In this document: piece after piece, positions 16,891 to 27,177 of the stretch
Numbering within the stretch: the stretch's first letter is position 1
Layout: each line of letters begins with the position of its first letter
Assembly (NCBI RefSeq): GCF_026870155.1
Contig: NZ_CP113975.1
Location: forward strand, 2,232,001-2,296,000
From: Flavobacterium marginilacus
Lineage (GTDB): Bacteria; Bacteroidota; Bacteroidia; Flavobacteriales; Flavobacteriaceae
Reading direction: 5' to 3'
DNA length: 64,000 nucleotides
Notes under the pieces: generated by a model
Seen by the model: only the letters and a program-made list of their open reading frames with translations
The model's database searches: none
Told to the model about the DNA's origin: nothing
Program-made: the position numbers and the translations under genes

Positions 16891-17223
16891 TCATACCAAA
16901 TTTTCGAGTCCAAATTGTGCCAGCTGATCTACAATTGGCAAGGTCTTCAATCCTAGTTCCGTCAATGTGTATTCTACTTTTGGAGGAATCTGGGGGAAAA
17001 CTTTTTTATTAACCAGTTTATGCTCAACAAGCATATTTAATTCTTGTATCAACATTTTTTCACTAATGCCAGTAACGGCTCTTTTGAGTTCACCATATCG
17101 CACCGTGTTTTCGTTGATTTGAAACAATATCATCAGCGTCCATTTACCACTTAAAAGAGACAAAGAGGCTCTTACAGGACAGCTTTCATCACAAGGTGGA
17201 TTTTTTTTTATTTTTTTTTCCAT
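16891..17223 (-). CDS. HxlR family winged-helix transcriptional regulator
   Basis: This 110-residue protein has the HxlR signature: CDESCPVRASLSLLSGKWTLMILFQI, then RYGELKRAVTGISEKMLIQELNMLVEHKLV and YTLTELGLKTLPIVDQLAQFG. The N-terminal CPVR cysteine matches the redox-sensing Cys of YodB/HypR-type members. It is transcribed divergently from an NmrA-type reductase gene, and two TAAGTAC direct repeats lie between them. The simplest reading is repression of that reductase and of itself, released by thiol-reactive or quinone-like compounds. The length and motifs are complete. Confidence 0.88.
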   Translation of the reverse strand: MEKKIKKNPPCDESCPVRASLSLLSGKWTLMILFQINENTVRYGELKRAVTGISEKMLIQELNMLVEHKLVNKKVFPQIPPKVEYTLTELGLKTLPIVDQLAQFGLENLV

Positions 17224-17250
17224 TGCTATTCAATAATTCTAACCATTTAG

Positions 17251-17276
17251 TAAGTACCAAACGATTAGGTAAGTAC
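17251..17276. promoter_or_regulatory. Candidate HxlR operator: two TAAGTAC direct repeats
   Basis: AGTAAGTACC (TAAGTAC at 17251-17257) and GGTAAGTAC (TAAGTAC at 17270-17276) are 19 bp apart start to start, close to two helical turns. They lie upstream of the promoter-like TATCTTTG and between the divergent regulator and reductase genes. Confidence 0.5.
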
Positions 17277-17307
17277 TTGTGCAAAAGTAAGCACTATTAT
17301 ATCTTTG
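17277..17307 (+). promoter_or_regulatory. Bacteroidota-type promoter for the NmrA-like gene
   Basis: TATCTTTG at 17300-17307 fits the TAnnTTTG -7 element, with a TTG at 17277-17279 about 20 bp upstream as a -33 candidate. The -33 region touches the second TAAGTAC repeat, so a bound repressor would block it. The coding start is at 17380. Confidence 0.55.
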
Positions 17308-17379
17308 TACAAGTTTTAGTGAAAAAACAATTAAAATCTACAAAATAGATAACTTTTTAAAATTAAATATAAAAAACAG

Positions 17380-18279
17380 ATGAAAATTTTAGTATTCGGA
17401 GCTACAGGCTCACAACAATTTAATGTAATAACTGAAGCAAAGAAAAAAGGTGCAGAAGTTATTGCTGCGACCAGTTCAGAAAAAAGTTTTGAAAAATTAG
17501 CTCAAGTAGGAGCAACGCCAGTATTGGCAAATTTAAGTGATGCCGCTAAAATGCTTGAAATTACCAAAGGAATTGATGCAATTGCCTTTATGATACCAGT
17601 TTCATTGCCAAATCCATTTGACGGATTGGAATATGCAAAAAATGTGATTGATGCCGCTAAAACAAATGGGGTTAAGAAAATAGTTTGGAATACCAGTGGT
17701 TGGTTAGAAGCACAAAAAGTAGGTTCTCCGGTAGATGATGTAAAATTGGATGTTTTGGATTATTTAAAAAATAGCGGTGTGGATTATGTAATTATTCAGC
17801 CTACTATTTATATGGAAAATATGATGGGACCTTTTTGTGCACCATTTATAGCAAACGAGAAAAAATTGGCTTACCCAACGCCAGAAGCAATGCCAATTGG
17901 CTGGATTGCATCTAGAGATGTAAGTGCTTTTGTGGTTGAAGCAATTTATAATAATGATTTAAAAGCAGATTCATTTAAAATCAGTGGTTTAGATAACTTA
18001 AAAGGAAATGATACTGCAGCAGCATTTTCAAAAGGTGTAGCAGAAGAAATTGTTTATTATCCTCAAAAACCACAAGAATTTGGAGCTATTTTGAAACCAT
18101 TTGTGGGAGAAGCAGGTGCATCAAGTGTTGCCGCCTATTACGAAAGTCTTCAAAATGCAACAGAATATCCTCCAAAATTTAATGCTAATATGAGTGCCGT
18201 TTTGGAAAAACTTCCTGTAAAAATGACTTCTTTGACAGAATGGGCAAGCGAGAATAAGGCTTATTTTTTAAAAGGATAA
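17380..18279 (+). CDS. NmrA-type NAD(P)-binding oxidoreductase
   Basis: This 299-residue protein has an N-terminal Rossmann motif (MKILVFGATGSQQFNVI), the IDAIAFMIPVSLPNP segment and a YVIIQPTIYMENMMGP region, which place it with NmrA-like/atypical SDR NAD(P)-binding proteins. The classical YxxxK catalytic pair is not obvious, as in many NmrA-like proteins. It could reduce quinones or electrophiles or sense the redox state. Divergent HxlR control supports an electrophile or oxidative stress response. A SnoaL-like secreted protein follows after 44 bp. Confidence 0.82.
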   Translation: MKILVFGATGSQQFNVITEAKKKGAEVIAATSSEKSFEKLAQVGATPVLANLSDAAKMLEITKGIDAIAFMIPVSLPNPFDGLEYAKNVIDAAKTNGVKKIVWNTSGWLEAQKVGSPVDDVKLDVLDYLKNSGVDYVIIQPTIYMENMMGPFCAPFIANEKKLAYPTPEAMPIGWIASRDVSAFVVEAIYNNDLKADSFKISGLDNLKGNDTAAAFSKGVAEEIVYYPQKPQEFGAILKPFVGEAGASSVAAYYESLQNATEYPPKFNANMSAVLEKLPVKMTSLTEWASENKAYFLKG

Positions 18280-18323
18280 ACAAAAGTAAACTTAATGAAA
18301 TTTAATTTTAACATAAAAATAAA

Positions 18324-18860
18324 ATGACACAAACAGAAAAAAACAGACAATTGGGTATTGCGGTTTACCAAAAATTTTTAATTGCACTCACTCTATGTTT
18401 AACATTAGGTACATCAATCGCTCAAGCACAAACTGATAATTCAAAAAAAATAAATAATTTAAAAACAACTAAAATGACACCAAAAGAAGTAGTAGAGGCA
18501 TATTCAATAGCCCTTTCAAAAGGAGATATTCCTACAGCATTTTCATATTTCAGTCCTAACGCAAAATGGCACCAACCCGGAAACAATAAGTTTTCTGGAA
18601 CACAAACAGGCCTTGATGCCATTGGTAAAATGTTAGGAGATATGATGGGAGCAACCCAAGGATCATTAGCAATTAAACCAGCAGGAGCTATGATGGTTAA
18701 CGGTAATTTGGTTTCTTGTCCAGTACGTTTTAGCGCTAAAAGCGGTTCTAAAAGTGTAGAAATGAATGGAAACGATTTGTATGAAGTTGCTGACGGAAAG
18801 ATTGTACAAGTTTGGTTGTTTTCTGAGGACCAGTCTGCTGAAGACGAGTTTTGGAAATAA
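18324..18860 (+). CDS. SnoaL/NTF2-like secreted protein
   Basis: This 178-residue protein has a signal peptide-like segment (residues 18-36, FLIALTLCLTLGTSIAQAQ) and a SnoaL-like fold: PKEVVEAYSIALSKGDIPTAFSYF, WHQPGNNKFSG, then NGNDLYEVADGKIVQVWLF. SnoaL-like proteins range from cyclases to detoxifying enzymes and binding proteins, so the activity is open. A start at an internal ATG near 18474 (MTPKEVVEAYS) would give a cytoplasmic form of about 128 residues. It lies 44 bp after the NmrA-like gene and may be co-transcribed. A terminator hairpin follows. Confidence 0.75.
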   Translation: MTQTEKNRQLGIAVYQKFLIALTLCLTLGTSIAQAQTDNSKKINNLKTTKMTPKEVVEAYSIALSKGDIPTAFSYFSPNAKWHQPGNNKFSGTQTGLDAIGKMLGDMMGATQGSLAIKPAGAMMVNGNLVSCPVRFSAKSGSKSVEMNGNDLYEVADGKIVQVWLFSEDQSAEDEFWK

Positions 18861-18890
18861 TTTTTTCGGTCAAAAGAAGTAAAGCTACAA

Positions 18891-18920
18891 GTGAGAATAT
18901 TCTGTTTAGGATATTCTCAC
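18891..18920 (+). terminator. Terminator hairpin after SnoaL-like gene
   Basis: GTGAGAATAT at 18891-18900 pairs with ATATTCTCAC at 18911-18920, followed by TTTGG. The stem is strong but the T run is short, so this is a probable terminator. Confidence 0.6.
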
Positions 18921-18979
18921 TTTGGTTACAGAAAAACCACCAACCAACTTTTAGTACTTTTGTATAAAAAACAAAAAAG

Positions 18980-19852
18980 ATGAGAACCCAGAAATTTCAT
19001 AAGACAGAATGTGGAGTCGATTTTCTAATTAATGTTTTGCCGTCTGATGAAGTGAAAGACAGTTACCTTAAAAAAGAAACCTACAATGCCGATTATCTTG
19101 AGATTGTTTTTTTCAAAAAGGGTAGTGGTCATCTTGTTTTAAATCACGATAAAATAAGTATTAGTAACAATAGTATTGTATTCATTTCGCCCTTTCAAAA
19201 GCGTGAATGGAATTTGAATCCAGAAGGTTTAGATTTTACAGTTTTGGTTTTTCAAGAAGATTTTTTGAATGATTTTTTTTCAGACAAGTTGTTTACCTAT
19301 CGTTTATTATACTTCTACCAATTAGAATATCCGCTGAATATGCAAATTGATGAAGCACTTATCGAAAGGTATTATGCGTTGCTTACCGAAATAAAATCAG
19401 AATTGGTAAAAACAAGGGCTGATAGTGCGCATATTATCCGTTCCTTGATTTACTATCTGCTTCAAAAACTCAACAGAGAATATGCAGAAAAACACAATTT
19501 GGCACTTGAGAAAAATCAAAATAATGAGGCTTTTGAATTTAAGAAATTAATAGAAATTCACATTAAAGAAAAACAACGAATTAATGATTATGCCGAGCTT
19601 CTAAAAGTAAATCGAATTGCGCTGAACAAAGCCGTAAAAGAACAATTTAATGTTACAGCTTCGCACTTGCTAAAACAACGTATTTTAGTAGAAATCAAAG
19701 ATTATTTGCTTCATTCTAAACTTACTGTTTCGGAAATTGCTTTTCAGCTTCACTTTTCCGAACCCAATCATTTGATGCGCTTTTTTAAAAATCAAACCGG
19801 AATTACCACCACTGATTTTTTAAACGAATATCAAAATGGTATCAATTCGTAA
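18980..19852 (+). CDS. AraC family transcriptional regulator
   Basis: This 290-residue protein has an N-terminal cupin-like sensing domain (residues 1-160) and a C-terminal pair of helix-turn-helix motifs: RINDYAELLKVNRIALNKAVK and LTVSEIAFQLHFSEPNHLMRFFKNQTGITTTDF. This is the AraC/XylS pattern. It lies 66 bp upstream of an isochorismatase-like hydrolase on the same strand and probably controls it. The ligand is unknown. A second AraC regulator at 25054 is of the same class but of a different sequence. Confidence 0.85.
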   Translation: MRTQKFHKTECGVDFLINVLPSDEVKDSYLKKETYNADYLEIVFFKKGSGHLVLNHDKISISNNSIVFISPFQKREWNLNPEGLDFTVLVFQEDFLNDFFSDKLFTYRLLYFYQLEYPLNMQIDEALIERYYALLTEIKSELVKTRADSAHIIRSLIYYLLQKLNREYAEKHNLALEKNQNNEAFEFKKLIEIHIKEKQRINDYAELLKVNRIALNKAVKEQFNVTASHLLKQRILVEIKDYLLHSKLTVSEIAFQLHFSEPNHLMRFFKNQTGITTTDFLNEYQNGINS

Positions 19853-19918
19853 TCTTTTGGTATTAAACAGAAAACTATACTTTTCTAATTTTGTTTTATA
19901 AATTTAAAACATACTATT

Positions 19919-20470
19919 ATGAGTAAAAAAGCATTAATTGTTATAGACATTCAGAATGATTATTTTGAAAATGGTGCCATTGAATTGGTAAACCCAATAG
20001 AAGCAAGTTTGAAAGCACGTAAAGTAATTGATTCTTTTCGTGAGAAGAATTTGCCAATAGTACATATTCAGCATTTGTCAGCTGATCCTGTTAATGTCCC
20101 AATTTTCATTCCTGGAACTTTTGGATCAGAAATTCACGAAAATGTAAAACCTCTTGAAAGTGAGAAAGTAATTCAAAAATATTATCCAAACAGTTTTAAA
20201 GAAACGGATCTTTTGGATTTTTTAAAAGCAAATGAAGTTACTGAATTGATTGTTACAGGAATGATGACTCATATGTGTGTGGATTCCACTACAAGAGCTG
20301 CAAAGGATTTAGGTTTTGAATGTACGGTTATCGGAGATGCTTGTGTTTCAAGAGATTTGGAAATCAATGGTAAAACCGTAAAGGCTGAAGATGCACACAA
20401 TGCCTTTTTGAGCGCATTGACTTTCTTTTATGCTAAAGTTAAAAATGCAGATGAGTTTTTATCTGCATAA
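19919..20470 (+). CDS. Isochorismatase-family cysteine hydrolase
   Basis: This 183-residue protein is an isochorismatase-like hydrolase with the catalytic triad: Asp10 in LIVIDIQNDYF, Lys87 in VIQKYYPNSF, and Cys120 in GMMTHMCVDST. The family includes nicotinamidases, N-carbamoylsarcosine amidases and isochorismatases; the substrate is not clear. The length is typical and the fold looks complete. It is probably under control of the AraC regulator 66 bp upstream, and a strong terminator follows. Confidence 0.9.
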   Translation: MSKKALIVIDIQNDYFENGAIELVNPIEASLKARKVIDSFREKNLPIVHIQHLSADPVNVPIFIPGTFGSEIHENVKPLESEKVIQKYYPNSFKETDLLDFLKANEVTELIVTGMMTHMCVDSTTRAAKDLGFECTVIGDACVSRDLEINGKTVKAEDAHNAFLSALTFFYAKVKNADEFLSA

Positions 20471-20486
20471 AATGAATTAAAAGTAA

Positions 20487-20522
20487 AAGAGCCAAGTTGA
20501 ACTATTGTTCGATTTGGCTCTT
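20487..20522 (+). terminator. Terminator after isochorismatase-like gene
   Basis: AAGAGCCAA at 20487-20495 pairs perfectly with TTGGCTCTT at 20514-20522, followed by ATTTTT. This ends plus-strand transcription after 20470. Confidence 0.8.
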
Positions 20523-20633
20523 ATTTTTAGAAGTTTTCATCTAAATACTATCTTGGAATCTGAAATAGAATAGAAAGCAAAAGCCTAAAGTAATTATTGG
20601 TTTTGCTAAAAAAATAATTTTGAAATAAAAAGT

Positions 20634-21077
20634 ATGAAAAACAGAGTTGTATTATTTATTATTACGTTTTTAATTATTAGTTGTAAAAAAGACAAATCCG
20701 AGCACGTTTTTTACAAAGCAGTTAATGGAGAAAATATAGGATTACTTTCACTGACGATAGGAGAAAATTATTTTTTCGGACAATATGAATTACGCTATGG
20801 AAGGTTAGGTAAAGATATTGGTGAAGTGCGAGGTACTATCTTTGGCGACACACTCAAGGGAAAATTTAGATACTTATCTTATGGAGGTGGTAATAAAATT
20901 GCGCCTTTTGTACTTTTGAAACACAATAAAGGTTTAAAATTAGGAAGCGGAACTATTAGTACTTTCATGAATATACCATTTTATATTCCTGAAACGTTGG
21001 AATTTAAGGACACTGATTTTCAGTTTTATAGAATTGATGAAAAGTCTGCTAAAAAATTAGGCTTCATTTTTAAGTAA
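20634..21077 (+). CDS. Hypothetical lipoprotein overlapping MATE gene tail
   Basis: This 147-residue protein has a lipoprotein signal (MKNRVVLFIITFLIISCKKD, Cys at 17). The body is beta-rich (GENYFFGQYELRYGRLGKDIGEVRGTIFGD), which suggests a small beta-barrel lipoprotein; I do not recognise the family. Its last 21 bases overlap the 3' end of the opposite-strand MATE transporter gene (21057), so the two genes converge with a tail overlap. No terminator is visible between them. Confidence 0.65.
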   Translation: MKNRVVLFIITFLIISCKKDKSEHVFYKAVNGENIGLLSLTIGENYFFGQYELRYGRLGKDIGEVRGTIFGDTLKGKFRYLSYGGGNKIAPFVLLKHNKGLKLGSGTISTFMNIPFYIPETLEFKDTDFQFYRIDEKSAKKLGFIFK

Positions 21078-22430
21078 AGATTTCATCTTATTTTTAATAA
21101 TATATTGAGACCTGAAATATAATAAAACGGAAGAAGTTACTAATCCAAGTGTCAAACCGTACCAAATTCCTTTTACCCCAATATCAAGTTTAATCCCTAA
21201 AAGATACGCTACTGGCAAACCTACAATCCAATAAGCAATAAAGGTGATGAATGTTGGGGTTTTTACATCGCCCATCCCTCTTAACGTCCCCAAACCTACT
21301 ACTTGGGTACCATCAAATAACTGGAAAACACCTGCAATAATCAATAATTGTGCGGCTAGAGGAACAACAGCTGGATCGCTAGTTATCACATAAGGCAAAT
21401 ATTGATTAAATAGCATAAATATAATAGCAAAAAATAGCATAAATAGGATCACCAAATGATAGGAAACTCTGGAGAATTTCTGAATTCTAATATAATTTAG
21501 GTTTCCGAAACTATTTCCAACTTTGATGGTTGCAGCAGAAGCTATTCCACTAGCCATCATATAGGTCATTGCTACAAAAGTGATGGCAGTTTGATGTGCT
21601 GCTTGTTCCATAGCCCCTATTTTACCTGCCATTAAAGCTGCTACCGCAAAGGCTCCAATTTCAAAAATATATTGCATGGCTACAGGAACTCCAATTTTTA
21701 TCACATTAATAATTCTTTGAAAGTTAATAAATCGAACCGAAAAATACTGAATGTATTGTTTAAAATTGCTGGATTTCATAACATACCATATCATTACCAC
21801 CATCATCAAAACACGATCTATTAAGGTTGCAATACCTATTCCTCGCACTCCCATCGGAGGAATCCCAAATATTCCTTTTACCAAAATCACGGCTAATATT
21901 AAATTAAGAACATTTCCCCAGATGGTTATAGTCATCGCTTGTTTGGTAAAACCTAATCCTTCTGCAAATTGCTTAAATGTCTGAAAGATCATTAAAGGCA
22001 AAATAGAAATGCCTAAGAGGAGTAAATAAGGTTTTGCTGTTTCAACAACCAGTGGATCCTGATCTACGTGATTCATTGCAAACATTGATCCGTAGTAAAC
22101 TACTAAAAAAAGCAGGATTCCTGCGATTGTATTTATCCATAAGCTGTTGGAGAGTAGTTTAGCACATTCCTGATAATTTGATTTTCCATCTTCCTGTGCA
22201 ATTAGCGGCGTTAATCCGTAGGCTATTCCCATTCCCAGAACCAATACTACCATAAAAACGGAATGAACTAGCGATACGGCTGCCAGAGATATGGTTCCAG
22301 CATAATGTCCAATGATAATAGAATCTACAGTTTGTACAAAAGTGTGTCCAAGCTGCGAAACAACAACAGGCCCCGCCAGCATTATGGTACTTTGATAATA
22401 GATTTTATTAGATTTATATTTTGTTATCAT
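21057..22430 (-). CDS. MATE family multidrug efflux transporter
   Basis: This 457-residue integral membrane protein has about 12 helices and the MATE pattern, including GPVVVSQLGHTFVQTVDSIIIGHYAG near the N-terminus and GTQVVGLGTLRGMGDVKTP near residue 370. It resembles NorM-type Na+ or H+-coupled exporters of cationic drugs. The start at 22430 gives a normal N-terminal region. The 3' end overlaps the tail of a plus-strand lipoprotein gene by 21 bp. Confidence 0.92.
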   Translation of the reverse strand: MITKYKSNKIYYQSTIMLAGPVVVSQLGHTFVQTVDSIIIGHYAGTISLAAVSLVHSVFMVVLVLGMGIAYGLTPLIAQEDGKSNYQECAKLLSNSLWINTIAGILLFLVVYYGSMFAMNHVDQDPLVVETAKPYLLLLGISILPLMIFQTFKQFAEGLGFTKQAMTITIWGNVLNLILAVILVKGIFGIPPMGVRGIGIATLIDRVLMMVVMIWYVMKSSNFKQYIQYFSVRFINFQRIINVIKIGVPVAMQYIFEIGAFAVAALMAGKIGAMEQAAHQTAITFVAMTYMMASGIASAATIKVGNSFGNLNYIRIQKFSRVSYHLVILFMLFFAIIFMLFNQYLPYVITSDPAVVPLAAQLLIIAGVFQLFDGTQVVGLGTLRGMGDVKTPTFITFIAYWIVGLPVAYLLGIKLDIGVKGIWYGLTLGLVTSSVLLYFRSQYIIKNKMKSLLKNEA

Positions 22431-22647
22431 ATTAAATAATTTGGGAGCTTAAAGCGAATTAAGCGTAAAAATGCTACTATAAATTATTTATAATGTGCAA
22501 TTTTAGTATTCGAAATTCATACAGCAAAGATAGGTAGGAATGAATCTGCTTTTTACTACCAAAATTCTTCCTAAAGCTACCATTTTGATAAACTAAAAGA
22601 ATAGTGTAAGAATGATTAAATATATTTTTAGTTTTTTACCAATAAAA

Positions 22648-22680
22648 AAAACGCTGTAAAAATTTGTTTTACAGCGTTTT
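22648..22680 (-). terminator. Terminator after MetY gene
   Basis: AAAACGCTGTAAAA at 22648-22661 pairs perfectly with TTTTACAGCGTTTT at 22667-22680. On the minus strand it is followed by a T run (plus-strand A run at 22644-22650), ending the MetY transcript about 150 bp after its stop. Confidence 0.85.
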
Positions 22681-22830
22681 AGATTTTTGTGTTAATTGAG
22701 TTCAAAATTTTAAATTATCAAAATTTTGAACTTTTCTACAGTTAATTTTCCTGTTTGAAGTTCAAGATTAGGAAAAGATTTAGTTAATAATTAATGAACT
22801 CTGTTTGCTTATAGGTAAATAAATTCTAAA

Positions 22831-24276
<1,446 letters not shown>

Positions 24277-24364
24277 TTAGCTTTCAATAAAAAACAGGAA
24301 GTTTAAATTGACTGCTTTTTTATTTTTTTGCTCCGCCAAATTTATTTCTGTATTTTTTCAGAAA

Positions 24365-25033
24365 TTATTTTCGTTTGGCTGCCTCATAATAATTATTTAC
24401 CGTATTCCAGTTGATAATGTTCCAAATAGCAGTCAAATAATCGGCACGTTTGTTTTGGTATTTTAAATAATAAGCGTGTTCCCAAACATCAATTGCCAAA
24501 ATGGGCATTCCTTTATTTTCGGCAACATCCATCAAAGGATTGTCTTGATTGGCTGTGGTACAAATGGCTAATTTTCCGTCAAAACCTACGTACAACCAAA
24601 CCCAGCCCGAACCAAATCGTGAAACCGCTGCGACGTTTAATTTTTCTTTTAAGCTGTCAAAACTTCCAAATGCACTATTGATGGCTTTTTCTAAATCTGC
24701 CGATGGTTTGGTGTTTTTTTCTGGAGTTAATAACGTCCAAAACATTTCGTGGTTAAAATGTCCGCCAGCATTGTTTCTGATGGCTGGACTTAACTTGGAT
24801 ACATTTGAAAAGATTTCTGTAATACTCATTTTTGCAACATCGGTTCCAAAAACAGCGGTGTTGAGGTTCTTTATATAAGCAGCGTGGTGTTTGCTGTAAT
24901 GAATTTCCATTGTTTGTGCATCTATAAACGGTTCCAGAGCATTATAAGCATAAGGCAAAGGTTTTTGTATAAACTGTGCCGAAACGGAAACGCAGATTAA
25001 TAAAATAACGGATAAGAATTGACTTTTTTTCAT
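24365..25033 (-). CDS. Secreted Fe/Mn superoxide dismutase
   Basis: This 222-residue protein has a signal peptide (MKKSQFLSVILLICVSVSAQ) and a complete Fe/Mn SOD fold. The metal ligands are His45 (EIHYSKHH), His95 (HFNHEMFW), Asp182 and His186 ([10 protein letters not shown]). It converts superoxide to hydrogen peroxide in the periplasm or outside the cell. The signal peptide is unusual compared with the common cytoplasmic form. The fragment at 16631 is its closest relative here. It is downstream of an AraC regulator on the same strand (20 bp gap), which may control it. Confidence 0.93.
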   Translation of the reverse strand: MKKSQFLSVILLICVSVSAQFIQKPLPYAYNALEPFIDAQTMEIHYSKHHAAYIKNLNTAVFGTDVAKMSITEIFSNVSKLSPAIRNNAGGHFNHEMFWTLLTPEKNTKPSADLEKAINSAFGSFDSLKEKLNVAAVSRFGSGWVWLYVGFDGKLAICTTANQDNPLMDVAENKGMPILAIDVWEHAYYLKYQNKRADYLTAIWNIINWNTVNNYYEAAKRK

Positions 25034-25053
25034 TGTTTAAGGTTTTAATTGTT

Positions 25054-25920
25054 TTAATGATTTTCTTCTTTTCTGAATTGTTCGGGGGTTTTGTTTGTTT
25101 GCTTTTTGAAAAAGGTTACAAAATAGGAAACGTTTTCAAAACCTAATTTGTCTGCAATTTCATTGATGCTATAATTTGTAAAATGTAAAATACGTTGCGC
25201 TTCAATGATAATTTGTTTTCGGATTAAGTCTCCGGCAGTTTGTCCTGTTTCTTCCTTGCAAAGTTTATTGAGATAATTGGCACTTATGTTTAGCATTTCG
25301 GCATAACTGGAAGGCATTTTTTGAGTAACAAAATGGGATTCGATCAGTTTTTCAAATTGTTGAATTTTATCTTGCTTGATATTTCGATTTTTCACAATAC
25401 CCATAGGACTGTATAAACGTTCCAATTCAAATAAAAATATATTCAAATAGGAACGAATTACTTTGGTAGTTTCGTTTTTTTGTAGGCGGTATTCTTCCTG
25501 CATTAGCTGCAAAAGAATATCTATTTTTTGCCTTTGAATTTCGGCTAATCGGAATGAAGTTTTTGCTTTTCGATCTAAAAAAGCAAATTGACTTAATATG
25601 TTGTTATTGTATCGCAAGGAGAAAAAGTCTTCCGAAAAACATATCATTTTTCCTGAAGCTTTATTGTTTATCTTGATACTATTAATGCAACGCGGTTTTA
25701 TAATGATAATTTTAGCATCAATAAGAGTTACTTTTTCATTGTCAATTTCAATCTCGCCTTGGGCTTGGTCGATAATTAACAAGGTGTAAAAATTATTTTT
25801 ATGAGGGTATTCTAGTTTAGGAAATTTTTCTAAAAGTCCTTCCAAACTATCTACCCAAAAATGCTTAAAATTTTCATCAAATAAATCAAGGCTGCACACG
25901 GGTAAAATTCCTGTTTGCAT
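25054..25920 (-). CDS. AraC family transcriptional regulator
   Basis: This 288-residue protein has an N-terminal sensing domain (to about residue 170) and a C-terminal AraC-type double helix-turn-helix: SSYAEMLNISANYLNKLCKEETGQTAGDLIRKQ and YSINEIADKLGFENVSYFVTFFKKQTNKTPEQFRK. It lies 20 bp upstream of the secreted SOD gene and 39 bp downstream of the cysteine-motif gene on the same strand. It may control the SOD/SCO1 group; the ligand is unknown. Confidence 0.87.
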   Translation of the reverse strand: MQTGILPVCSLDLFDENFKHFWVDSLEGLLEKFPKLEYPHKNNFYTLLIIDQAQGEIEIDNEKVTLIDAKIIIIKPRCINSIKINNKASGKMICFSEDFFSLRYNNNILSQFAFLDRKAKTSFRLAEIQRQKIDILLQLMQEEYRLQKNETTKVIRSYLNIFLFELERLYSPMGIVKNRNIKQDKIQQFEKLIESHFVTQKMPSSYAEMLNISANYLNKLCKEETGQTAGDLIRKQIIIEAQRILHFTNYSINEIADKLGFENVSYFVTFFKKQTNKTPEQFRKEENH

Positions 25921-25959
25921 AGTAATGGTTTAATTTAATTAGAATAAAAACTAAAAAAA

Positions 25960-26343
25960 TTAAGCCATTTTAGGTGGGTGAAATATGGAGTAGAGAAAAG
26001 TGTTTTTGATAGTGCAATCTTTTTTAATGATGATTGCTTTTGTGTTTTCAACAGTACTTTTTTGATTAAATGCTATTGGTTCTTGGCTATAAAAATAAAG
26101 CTGAATTTCTTTCTCTTTTATATTTGGAATTTTTTGTTCTTGCTTTTCGTTTTCTTTTAGTTTCTTGGCTAAAACACATTTTCCATAACATACTGGTATT
26201 TTGTCAAAACGATTCACGCATAAGTTTTTAGCGATATAATCCTGATTGATGTAAAAGGAAGAAATAATCCATAAGTTGCTTGTGCTTTGAAACACAAACG
26301 ACATAAGAAGAAAATACAGGACTATTTTTTTCATCGGATTCAT
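25960..26343 (-). CDS. Small membrane-anchored protein with C-x9-C-x3-C motif (family copy 2)
   Basis: This 127-residue protein is the second member of the family at 8061-8489. It has an N-terminal hydrophobic stretch (KKIVLYFLLMSFVFQ), then YINQDYIAKNLCVNR, CYGKCVLAKKLK and ends HPPKMA. Cysteines are at 42, 52 and 56, the same spacing as the other copy. The start ATG overlaps the stop of the SCO1 gene by one base (TAATG), so translation is likely coupled. Because SCO1 is a copper-handling thioredoxin-fold protein, a copper-binding role is the best guess; no family name is known to me. Confidence 0.72.
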   Translation of the reverse strand: MNPMKKIVLYFLLMSFVFQSTSNLWIISSFYINQDYIAKNLCVNRFDKIPVCYGKCVLAKKLKENEKQEQKIPNIKEKEIQLYFYSQEPIAFNQKSTVENTKAIIIKKDCTIKNTFLYSIFHPPKMA

Positions 26344-26942
26344 TATTCTTTCAGTAGTATTTTTATATCATTTATCAATCTTTGTGTTTCTTGCGGATTA
26401 GTACCATCATAGACGCCTCTGATAAATCGATTTTTATCAATAAGTAAAAAACCTCCACTATGAACATATCCTCCTGGTTCTTTGGAGTCTTTGTAAGCAG
26501 TTGCGAAGTAGCTTTTTGTAGCGATGCTGTAAATGCTATCTTTATTACCTGTTACAAAATGCCAATTTTTATTTAAGCCCTTAGCGATAGTGTACTCTTT
26601 TAGCCTTTTTATAGAATCACGTTCTGGGTCTATTGTATGCGACAGGAAACCTACTTCAGGATTATCTTTGAAAGCCGTATAAACAAGATTAAGTTCGGTA
26701 TTCATTTTGGGACAAATGGTAGGACAAGAAAGAAAAATAAAGTCGGCTACGTAAATTTTATTTCTAAAAGTTTTATTGGTAACAATGGCGCTGTCCTGAT
26801 CTATAAAAGAAAAATCTTTAATTTTTGGATATGTGGTCTCATTCCCACTAACTATTGAATTACCTAAAAATGGTAATTTTTCTTGTTTGTGCGAACAACT
26901 CATCAAAACGCAAGTCAAAAGAATGAAAATAACTTTCTTCAT
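26343..26942 (-). CDS. SCO1/SenC family copper-handling lipoprotein
   Basis: This 199-residue protein has a lipoprotein signal (FILLTCVLMSCSHK, Cys at 16) and a thioredoxin-like SCO domain. The copper site is Cys73-x3-Cys77 (FLSCPTICPKM) with the distal His161 in GGYVHSGGFLLID. SCO1 proteins deliver copper to the CuA site of cytochrome oxidase or act as thiol-disulfide reductases. It is the first gene of a run on the minus strand with the cysteine-motif protein, AraC and SOD. The family length is normal. Confidence 0.9.
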   Translation of the reverse strand: MKKVIFILLTCVLMSCSHKQEKLPFLGNSIVSGNETTYPKIKDFSFIDQDSAIVTNKTFRNKIYVADFIFLSCPTICPKMNTELNLVYTAFKDNPEVGFLSHTIDPERDSIKRLKEYTIAKGLNKNWHFVTGNKDSIYSIATKSYFATAYKDSKEPGGYVHSGGFLLIDKNRFIRGVYDGTNPQETQRLINDIKILLKE

Positions 26943-27177
26943 TTGGCAAATATACGTATTTGATTAGTTTTATGCTAAAAGGCAATCGATTATCCGTAGC
27001 CTATATCTGATCTAAAGTATTATCCTATTTATTATATTTTTTTTGATGAATTAATATTTTATATAACTATCCGTGACTAGGACCATTTCACAGAAAAAAT
27101 TAGTTATTGAATGCTTTTTACAAACTTTAGTTTCAATATTTAGACTTTTGGTATGTGTTACGGACAGTCATATTATT

